DNA from: an uncultured Rhodopirellula sp.
GTDB taxonomy: Bacteria; Planctomycetota; Planctomycetia; Pirellulales; Pirellulaceae
DNA length: 5,498 nucleotides
NCBI GenBank assembly: GCA_913061385.1
Contig: CAJXTM010000332.1
Coordinates: 1-5,498 of the forward strand
Direction: 5' to 3'
A program made the translations under genes and the position numbers. Of the stretch, positions 1 through 5,498 are shown piece after piece (position 1 is the first letter of the stretch; each line of letters begins with the position of its first letter). The notes below the pieces were generated by a model. It ran no database searches and had not been told where the DNA came from. It was given only the letters and a program-made list of their open reading frames with translations.

Positions 1-47
1 GAGATCAGCCTCGGTCTCGTGGGCTCGGAGATGTGTATAAGAGACAG
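1..47 (+). other. Nextera/Tn5 sequencing adapter, left end (artefact)
   Basis: Non-genomic library sequence. Positions 1-5 are the end of the Illumina P7 oligo, 6-13 are an 8-base i7 index (CAGCCTCG), 14-28 are the Nextera read-2 primer part, and 29-47 are the 19-bp Tn5 mosaic end, AGATGTGTATAAGAGACAG. Genomic sequence begins at 48. The segment is the exact reverse complement of 5450-5496. It adds a false tail ending in CLLYTSPSPRDRG to the minus-strand gene that runs into it, and that gene's apparent TGA stop at 5-7 is also adapter. Confidence 0.98.
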
Positions 48-709
48 GACCAACTGCTGCCACCACTAGTGGGCATGAAACCAAACTCGAACCGCTTTGA
101 CGATGGACCTCGGTTTCTGATGGCATAACCACCTGCTGCCAAAACTACCAATGCAATAATGATGATGCGTGGCCGCAGCGACCACGACCGCTCCACCGTT
201 TCGGGCATCGCCAGATCCAGTCGTTCCCAACGGTTGGCAACCAGATGCCAGACACAGATCAACATCCACAATAGCGGTAACGCCACGGCATTTTGATCAT
301 CGGAAATGGCAGCACAAAAGAGCACAAGAAATCCACTGTTGACCAGAGACAATGACCAGGTGCGACGGGTTGAATTTGCCACTGCCATCCCAAGGGATAC
401 TGCACCGAATGTTGTCAGAGCCGAAATTTCGAATGGAATGGGAGCACCGTAAGCACGCGCGACGAATGCGAACACAATCGGTGTGACACACAGACAGCCA
501 ACCGTCATGTTGGTTGCAACCCCCGAATGACGAAATTCTCTAAGCCAAGTCTGCAGAATGACGGCAAAAGCAAACAACGCGCAAACACTGCCCATCTCGG
601 ATAGAAACCAGGGACGGGGTTCGGCATAAACCCGGAACGGCACAACTGCACAAATACCCAATACGGCTAGCACAATCGTTTCGATTCTTCTACGCGACCA
701 GGTTTGCAT
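48..709 (-). CDS. TgpA-like transglutaminase-family protein, N-terminal membrane part (3' truncated)
   Basis: The first 220 residues of an integral membrane protein, cut at the contig end; the later frame into 1-47 is adapter. About six or seven hydrophobic segments are visible, near residues 9-25, 38-55, 68-86, 93-110, 117-132, 140-156 and 178-195. A soluble-looking stretch with GFMPTSGGSSW then begins. This matches the multi-helix N-terminal part of TgpA/DUF3488-type proteins, whose extracytoplasmic transglutaminase-like domain (Cys-His-Asp) would lie in the missing part, so catalysis cannot be judged. The neighbouring DUF58 gene supports the call. I chose ATG 709 because GAGG sits 6 nt upstream, giving a 20-nt overlap with the DUF58 gene. 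A TTG at 766 would add 19 residues but has less support. An unrelated planctomycete membrane protein remains possible. Confidence 0.68.
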
Positions 710-1907
710 CACGTACCTCAGGCCATAGCAAAAGAAGTTGGGACGCCAGTTCCTGATCCGCAGCAATCACCCGATGCATGTGGTCTTGCGACAAGCGTCG
801 ATTTGCATCCGGATCTGCGGCACAGACCACAATGTCACCGTTCTGATTCGATGAAATTGTGACCGATAACCGATTCTGTAAAGGGGCCTGTGGATGCTGC
901 TCGCCCAGTCCTTCGGCGGGGACTCGTGCCAGCGCGTCCATCATCTGGACGAATCCATTACGGCCACGCATGACATGGATGACCTGTTTGCCAATGCGAA
1001 CAGTTAGCGAAACTGTTGGATGATGAAGATTTGCCAGAATACTTGCCGCGACTCGAATACGGTTCGCGAGTGGTTCACGATGCTCAAAAGCTCCGACATC
1101 CACGATCACTTCCACGTTGCATGACTGTGGCGCGCTTCGCTCGGTGACCACCAGATCCCCGTAGCGCGCCGTCGCAATCCAATTGACTTCACGAAGGCTG
1201 TCCCCATTTCGATAATCACGGATACCTATAAAGTTGCCGGTCCGACCACTTCGTTCGCCTTCACCCAGCTCTGCAGTATTGCGACCCTTCAGCAGCGCCT
1301 GCCCACTTATGGGATACACTTTCGGCCACACCGTGATCGGGGTTATATCTTCAAGTTTGCGTTTTGCGGTCCAAATGCCAAAAGGAAACGAACACGTCAG
1401 CATCGCATCCCCGTCGGGATAACAACCCCTGAAATCCGGTTGAATCGAGAAACGGTAAGTCGACGTCGTCAATGCACGGATAAATGCCAACGCGACGGTT
1501 GGAAGTTTTTCTGTGTCCACATATTTGCATGAGCGATCCAGAAAACCTTCAACGGATAACCCCCATAACGGCATGGGTAACAAATTCCGTACCGAGAACT
1601 GTAATTCACACGGATCATCTTCATGGACTTGGGGCTTCTTGGGACGCAGCGAGCAGGTTACTGCCCGTACGGCGACCGCTGGCCAAATCATGCCGACTGC
1701 GATGACCGATGCGAGCGCGGCTGCCAAGGTCCATCCAATTGGCGCAAAATAGAGTCCGATGATCACACTGGCGAACGTTGCAAGCACAAACCAGCCGACC
1801 GGCTCTTTCAACCAATAAACAAAACGATTTGCCGATGGGCAAAAATCTGTGGTCAGCACACGGGCCGCCCAGCTTTTGCCCTTACGCAAGTCATGGAGCG
1901 AATCCAT
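690..1907 (-). CDS. DUF58 domain-containing protein
   Basis: Complete 405-residue protein. Two hydrophobic segments near residues 37-56 and 60-80 anchor it in the membrane. A beta-rich region follows (about 85-200, with the typical SFPFGIW). The DUF58 signature then spans about 221-256, with NFIGIRDYRNGDSLREVNW at 225-243 followed by ATARYGDLVVTE. The remainder (about 263-405, opening with VEVIVDVG) resembles the von Willebrand A-like fold reported for the family. Length is normal. DUF58 proteins usually accompany a MoxR AAA+ ATPase and transglutaminase or vWA membrane proteins; their biochemical role is unsettled. Here a TgpA-like gene overlaps the 3' end by 20 nt, but no MoxR gene lies immediately upstream. 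ATG 1907 is supported by GAGG 9 nt upstream; the stop is TAG at 690-692. Confidence 0.93.
   Translation of the reverse strand: MDSLHDLRKGKSWAARVLTTDFCPSANRFVYWLKEPVGWFVLATFASVIIGLYFAPIGWTLAAALASVIAVGMIWPAVAVRAVTCSLRPKKPQVHEDDPCELQFSVRNLLPMPLWGLSVEGFLDRSCKYVDTEKLPTVALAFIRALTTSTYRFSIQPDFRGCYPDGDAMLTCSFPFGIWTAKRKLEDITPITVWPKVYPISGQALLKGRNTAELGEGERSGRTGNFIGIRDYRNGDSLREVNWIATARYGDLVVTERSAPQSCNVEVIVDVGAFEHREPLANRIRVAASILANLHHPTVSLTVRIGKQVIHVMRGRNGFVQMMDALARVPAEGLGEQHPQAPLQNRLSVTISSNQNGDIVVCAADPDANRRLSQDHMHRVIAADQELASQLLLLWPEVRDANLVA
716..719 (-). promoter_or_regulatory. Ribosome binding site for the TgpA-like gene
   Basis: Read on the minus strand, GAGG lies 6 nt before the ATG at 709, inside the last codons of the DUF58 gene. 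It decides the start in favour of ATG 709 over the in-frame TTG at 766 and suggests translational coupling with DUF58. Confidence 0.6.
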
Positions 1908-1916
1908 GGAATTGCA

Positions 1917-1920
1917 CCTC
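1917..1920 (-). promoter_or_regulatory. Ribosome binding site for the DUF58 gene
   Basis: On the minus strand GAGG (part of GAGGTG) lies 9 nt before the ATG at 1907. It sits in the 53-nt gap after the His/Cys-rich gene and supports this start. Confidence 0.55.
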
Positions 1921-1960
1921 AGGTACAGAAAATTACGAAGGGTAAATACACTGCGGGTAC

Positions 1961-2491
1961 TTACACTCGTGGTGGACCCCGTACCGAGATACTGTCGTCA
2001 AAAAGAACGCGTTGGCATGAGCGTACCGGGCTATAGGAAATGATCTCCGCCGTGTCACCAAAATCGGTAATCACCAACCCGGAGGTCACGGCCCCGTTTC
2101 GCAATGAGAAAAAGCTTTGGCAAATACTGCAGCGGTCAGAATCATGCTCATGCGAGCAATCGTCGTTCACTGGCAAAGAATTTGAATCTTCTGATGTGTG
2201 GGAAGTCGTGCCGTCATGCTGGTACGCTCGATGTTCACCGTGCGAGTGATTGCAACAAGTGGCCTGCTGATTTTGGGAATCTGCTAATTCGGTGCTGCTC
2301 GACGCACAACACTCTGCAGTTTTGTCAACGCAACCCACATGCATCCAACCTGCAACATTGCTGAACAGCAATGAGCCGATACAAAGGAAAGCAGCGAATT
2401 GACGAAATGCGTACAAGCAGTGACTCTCAGTAAAACAGTGGCGGGCGAAGAACACCGAATCAAAACGGTCGTGTCTAAAGTCGGTCAACAT
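1961..2491 (-). CDS. His/Cys-rich small exported or membrane protein, DUF2946-like
   Basis: A 176-residue protein from ATG 2491. A hydrophobic segment (about residues 31-48, FAAFLCIGSLLFSNVAGW) looks like a signal peptide or anchor. After it come many Cys and His residues: C54, CC61-62, CC79-80, H82, H84, H87, H92, H98, C112, H114, H116, and C121-x-x-C124. The protein ends in RGPPRV. The late Cys-x-x-Cys and the terminal RGPP recall DUF2946 proteins, some of which I associate with copper-related loci. Metal binding is inferred from composition only. The start is uncertain: TTG 2515 adds 8 residues, while TTG 2416 would place the hydrophobic segment directly at the N-terminus, as a signal peptide needs. 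A TATAAATA lies at 2499-2506, without a good -35. The stop is 53 nt before the DUF58 start, so co-transcription is possible. Confidence 0.62.
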   Translation of the reverse strand: MLTDFRHDRFDSVFFARHCFTESHCLYAFRQFAAFLCIGSLLFSNVAGWMHVGCVDKTAECCASSSTELADSQNQQATCCNHSHGEHRAYQHDGTTSHTSEDSNSLPVNDDCSHEHDSDRCSICQSFFSLRNGAVTSGLVITDFGDTAEIISYSPVRSCQRVLFDDSISVRGPPRV

Positions 2492-2719
2492 CGCCGCGTA
2501 TTTATATCCAAACAACTACCCCTAAGGTTCCATGAATGAGTACGGTTCGTCAATGCAAAGGTTCATGTTCCGCGGGAAAACGTGTGATGTTCAAGTTGTT
2601 TGTCGGCAAAAAGACCGTGTTTCCCTGTTTCACCCGAATAAGTTTGCAGCAAGATTGGTCGAAATAACGCCATGATTTAGCCACGTGAGCCAGCCCAGAA
2701 CTCATCCCAACCAATCTTA

Positions 2720-2753
2720 GTGACTCACACGCGTTGGTGTGAAAATGCGTCAC
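2720..2753. repeat. Nested imperfect inverted repeat (stem-loop)
   Basis: The inner arms are TCACAC (2725-2730) and GTGTGA (2737-2742) around a 6-nt loop. The outer arms are GTGAC (2720-2724) and GTCAC (2749-2753), with a 6-nt bulge on the 3' side only. The pairing is seen directly; function is unknown. It lies 23 nt from a second, perfect inverted repeat. Confidence 0.45.
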
Positions 2754-2776
2754 TTTGGGGTTCTGCGGGTAATCGA

Positions 2777-2796
2777 GTTCGCACGCGGGTGCGAAC
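2777..2796. repeat. Perfect 8-bp inverted repeat with 4-nt spacer
   Basis: GTTCGCAC (2777-2784), spacer GCGG, then GTGCGAAC (2789-2796). A further GGTGCGAA half-site occurs at 2813-2820. A T-tract is lacking after the stem on either strand, so it does not read as an intrinsic terminator. A dimeric-regulator operator or an RNA hairpin fits the shape better, but neither can be shown. It is about 290 bp upstream of the nearest start codon, far for a classical operator. Confidence 0.5.
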
Positions 2797-3247
2797 AAAA
2801 CAATAGGCGAGTGGTGCGAAGTGTTTGCTGCGGTGTCGTTCGGATGAGGCGCACAAAATTCTCCGAGAGCATCAGCAGGAGTGGCTTTGAGTGAACAATC
2901 GACAACGCTACTTATTGAATTCCGGCTCGCGTTGAAGCTCACTGTAACTGGCTTTGCGAAGAGAACGAGTTTGAACCCATCACAATAAGGGTTGTTGAAT
3001 GTTAAACGGGTCGTAATCTCAACACAGGCAACCGCTCGGTCTCTAACAAAAACTGCAGTCAGGTCTCTTGGTAAAGCTGCATTCAGGGAACACGAGGCAC
3101 AACGGACGCTATTTTCTTAATAGGTTAGCGCGGATTTTACCGCCCACCATGTGGTGTTTTGTTTTGTCTCGAGTGTGGTTTCTCTGACACCAAACAAGGG
3201 GTGAATACTTTAGCAAAAAGGTCAGCCGCAATAATACCAACGCTCAT

Positions 3248-3274
3248 GCTTTTGTTTGAACATAAAGCTTTTTT
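3248..3274 (+). terminator. Weak terminator-like hairpin with T-tract
   Basis: GCTTT (3248-3252) pairs with AAAGC (3264-3268), followed at once by six T (3269-3274). The stem is only 5 bp and AT-rich with an 11-nt loop, and no plus-strand gene ends upstream, so a real terminator is doubtful. The left arm can instead pair as ATGCTTT (3246-3252) with AAAGCAT (3292-3298), an alternative fold that would exclude the terminator-like one. Confidence 0.2.
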
Positions 3275-3869
3275 GATTTCTTCCGTAAGCGAAAGCATCG
3301 GTATCGCAATCATCTAGCTGAAGCGGTTCGCAGCGGTTCATGTAGGATGCAAGACACGTTGTGGTCAAGTTATCCCACCTGCCTAAGCTTGAATGCAACG
3401 ACCGGCTGGGGAGAGGCGATACGTTTGGAGAGAGAACGGGGATTCATAATTTGCTCCTAGCCTGTTGTTGCTGTGAGTGTTAGCAGTCGTGCCCCCGCAG
3501 AGTGCGAAAAGCATAGCTACAGATGGCAGTCTACTCCTAATGATGGCTAACTTGTGTGATGGCTTTCGGCGTTGATGTACTTGGTGGATTGCTGCTTTTG
3601 TCTCGATTTGCGGGTCCGATACTCGGGCGTTGGTTCGTAACATCAACCATGGCGATTGCCGTTGTTTACTTTGTGGTGCTTGTTCTGGATCTGACGGTTT
3701 TGTAGATGTGAACCGACTCGTCCGGTGTGGGACCTCATTTCTATGATCCAGTGTTTGACTGGCTTCCAATCGGTTTGTTTCTTTGGTCGACACAACGACA
3801 TCTGTTCGAACCTTACGGAAGCGAGGCTAATTCCAGCCGCATATGCCTATCTCACTCCCGTAACATGAA

Positions 3870-4038
3870 CGAAGCAGAACGCCACCGCTTAGGGCCGAGC
3901 CCTGGGCTCTCTGGAGGGTTCGCTTTCTTTCGTTTTTCGATGGAATATGCATCTCGGTGCTCGATGGTCCAGCCCGGCGCGACTAAGATTAACGTTTGGC
4001 AATCATCTTTTGAATTCGCAACTTCAGTGAGTCCTGTT
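3870..4038. repeat. Possible dispersed intergenic repeat upstream of sppA
   Basis: This stretch contains the interrupted palindrome GAGCCC-T-GGGCTC (3897-3909) and two copies of TCGATGG (3937-3943, 3961-3967). It is open in the same frame as the downstream gene, reading MEYASRCSMVQPGATKI from 3940. From memory only, similar peptides recur in over-annotated Rhodopirellula intergenic frames, on this strand and its reverse, which would mean a multicopy sequence. Within the window there is just one copy, so the repeat nature is not shown here. Confidence 0.3.
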
Positions 4039-5449
4039 ATGCAACTTTCGGTTCGCTTCCGCTCCCTTTTGATGGTGATTCTGCTGTCAGTCCCCGCGTT
4101 CGCACAGGGCAAGCAAGACGAGCCAACGAAAAAAGTCGATGGAAAGGCCGGTACGGCAGAGAAAACGGATCCCGCCTCGGAGCCCAAGGCGAAGAAAGCA
4201 GACAGGAATAAGACAAAGCCTCGCACCCCGGCTACAAAGGAAGAGGCCGCGCAAACGAAGATCGGTGTTCGGCAGATCAAAATCGGTGGCGACTATGTCG
4301 ACTTGGTCCAGCCCTCAGGACTTGATCCCCTTTCGTTGCTGGGCGGCAGCGCTGGAGCGACGCGTTCTTTTTTTAAGCTGACCCGCTTTCTGGACAGCTT
4401 TTCTGAAGACGATGACTTCGACCACTTGGTGGTGGATTTGTCCTCGGGTTTCTCGATGAACTCGGCTCAACTGGATGAGCTTTCACGTCACATCAAGAAC
4501 GTGACGGACGCCGGAAAAAAAACACACGCATGGCTGGAATCGGCAAGCCGCGAGGCTCTCGAAATAGCATCGATGTGCGATACTGTTTATATGGCGGACT
4601 TTGGGGAGGTTGATTTCCCCTCGGTTTCGATGCAATCAATGTATTACCGTGACGCTATGGATTTGGTCGGGATCAAGGCGTCGGTGGTACGCGCCGGGGA
4701 CTTCAAGGGCGCGGTAGAGCCTTATTTGAACACGCGGATGAGCGATCACTTGCGTCGACACTATCTGGACATGCTAACGACCATCAACGACGCGGCGGTG
4801 GATCGCATCGCAAAAGGTCGTGGGCTCAAGACGGCCGACGTCCGAGAAATGCAATCTAAACGGATGTGGCTTGCAAAGGAAGTTTTGGCAAAAGGGCTTG
4901 TCGATAAGCTTGCACCCTACGGAGCGATGCAGAAAGCGATCGGTGAAGACATCGGTGAGAACCTAAACTGGGTCACGCCAAACAAAGCAGCAAAAAAAGA
5001 AGTGTCGTTTTTTCAACTGATGGGTGAAATGATGGCCGGTAACAACTCCAATGGTTCGGTCCAAGACAACACGATCGTCGTGCTGCACCTGAGCGGTGCG
5101 ATCGTGGATGAGGGAGGCGCCGGTTCGATCGTGGCGGGACCAACCGTGGAACGGATTCAAAAGCTTACGGACGAGGACCGTGTGAAAGGCGTAGTCGTTC
5201 GAATTAACTCGCCGGGCGGAAGCGCAACGGCCAGCGAGGCGATCCGCCAAGCATTAAAGAAGCTTGCCGAAAAGAAACCGACCGTAATTTCCATGGGTGA
5301 CGTTGCTGCGTCGGGTGGATATTGGATCAGTTGCATCGGAACGCCGATCTACGCCGAACGGGGAACGGTCACCGGATCGATTGGCGTCTTCGCGATGAAG
5401 CTAAGCGGCGGGGCTCTGATGCGACGCATTGGTTTGCATACCGAAAACA
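4039..5449 (+). CDS. sppA: Signal peptide peptidase SppA, 67K type (3' truncated)
   Basis: Serine protease of the S49 family, which cleaves residual signal peptides and other membrane-associated substrates on the extracytoplasmic side. 470 residues are present. A signal peptide (1-22, hydrophobic core 10-20, AFA before the likely cut) leads into a Lys/Ala/Thr/Pro-rich linker to about residue 74, then two tandem S49 domains. The catalytic Lys is K223 in GDFKGAVEPY; the nucleophile is S425 in GDVAASGGYW. Their 202-residue separation is close to the 200 between K209 and S409 in E. coli SppA. INSPGGS (389-395) and TGSIGVF (445-451) are also typical. The C-terminus, roughly 150 residues by comparison, lies beyond the contig; the open frame past 5449 is adapter. 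ATG 4039 is chosen because the signal peptide starts there. In-frame ATGs at 3865, 3940 and 3964 would bury it. The ribosome site is weak (GTGAG, 7 nt upstream). Confidence 0.93.
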
Positions 5450-5498
5450 CTGTCTCTTATACACATCTCCGAGCCCACGAGACCGAGGCTGATCTCGT
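5450..5498 (-). other. Nextera/Tn5 sequencing adapter, right end (artefact)
   Basis: Non-genomic. Positions 5450-5468 are the reverse complement of the Tn5 mosaic end (CTGTCTCTTATACACATCT), 5469-5483 the read-2 primer part, 5484-5491 the index CGAGGCTG and 5492-5498 the start of P7. This is what a forward read gives when it runs through a short insert into the i7 side. It adds the false tail VSYTHLRAHETEADL to SppA. Confidence 0.98.

Larger units (their letters stand above)
2492..4038. other. Long divergent intergenic region, no convincing gene
   Basis: About 1.5 kb between the leftward His/Cys-rich gene and the rightward sppA-like gene. Three minus-strand open frames exist (2550-2942, 3383-3793, 3852-4280), but their translations show no domain, signal peptide or coherent composition, and I do not call them genes. 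I see no tRNA, rRNA, tmRNA, RNase P RNA or riboswitch hallmark. Several inverted repeats are listed separately; a further small one is AACCC/GGGTT at 2974-2978 and 2989-2993. A short direct repeat, GCGGTTC-GCA-GCGGTTC, lies near 3323-3339. Promoters for both flanking genes should be here, but no strong -35/-10 pair stands out. Confidence 0.65.

Noticed and set aside
1234..2364. Several plus-strand open frames of 62-137 residues
   Set aside because: They lie opposite the DUF58 and His/Cys-rich genes and show no protein-family signal; they are antisense shadows.
2550..2942. 130-residue minus-strand open frame
   Set aside because: GTG start with no clear ribosome site, no recognisable domain or coherent composition, and it reads through the palindromes. 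Probably spurious.
3365..3380. DnaA-box-like TTATCCCAC
   Set aside because: One imperfect copy with no cluster and no origin-linked genes.
3383..3793. 136-residue minus-strand open frame
   Set aside because: Low-complexity polar first half, a stray hydrophobic patch inside, no domain. Probably spurious.
3798..3840. tRNA-like TTCGAAC near 3805
   Set aside because: The flanking bases do not form a T-arm, and no acceptor stem or anticodon arm can be built.
3852..4280. 142-residue minus-strand open frame
   Set aside because: Antisense to the sppA signal peptide and linker. The apparent hydrophobic N-terminus is the reverse reading of the Lys/Ala-rich linker codons.
48..5449. CRISPR array, defence system, retron or phage genes
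   Set aside because: There are no regularly spaced repeats and no reverse transcriptase, nuclease, integrase or Cas-like proteins. The real genes are envelope and housekeeping types.
1..5498. Transposon or composite mobile element with 47-bp terminal inverted repeats
   Set aside because: The repeats are Nextera adapter with index and P7 sequence, and no transposase is encoded.

Overview
This window looks like one assembled contig from a planctomycete, most likely Rhodopirellula or a relative. The evidence is moderate GC by eye, a DUF58 gene overlapping a transglutaminase-type membrane gene, an SppA protease behind a lysine-rich linker, weak ribosome binding sites and a long gene-poor spacer. 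The genus is inferred from remembered family resemblance; no search was run.

The outermost bases are not genomic. Positions 1-47 and 5450-5498 are Illumina Nextera (Tn5) adapter sequence: the 19-bp mosaic end, the read-2 primer part, an 8-base i7 index (CAGCCTCG / CGAGGCTG) and the start of P7. They form a perfect 47-bp terminal inverted repeat that imitates a transposon. Real genomic sequence is 48-5449.

Layout. (1) 48-2491, minus strand: three genes reading leftward. First is a small His/Cys-rich protein with a DUF2946-like C-terminus, then a complete DUF58 protein, then the N-terminal membrane part of a TgpA-like transglutaminase protein, cut by the contig end. DUF58 and the TgpA-like gene overlap by 20 nt and are almost certainly co-transcribed. 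(2) 2492-4038: about 1.5 kb with no convincing gene, holding several inverted repeats and a possible dispersed repeat. (3) 4039-5449, plus strand: an exported SppA-type signal peptide peptidase with both catalytic residues (Lys223, Ser425), cut by the right end.

The two outer gene groups are divergent, so the spacer should hold both promoters, although I see no strong promoter for either. DUF58 and TgpA-like proteins commonly occur together (often with a MoxR ATPase) in cell-envelope modules of poorly defined role. SppA degrades leftover signal peptides or membrane-associated substrates. I see no undescribed defence, mobile or RNA system. The most striking structure, the matching ends, is a library artefact.
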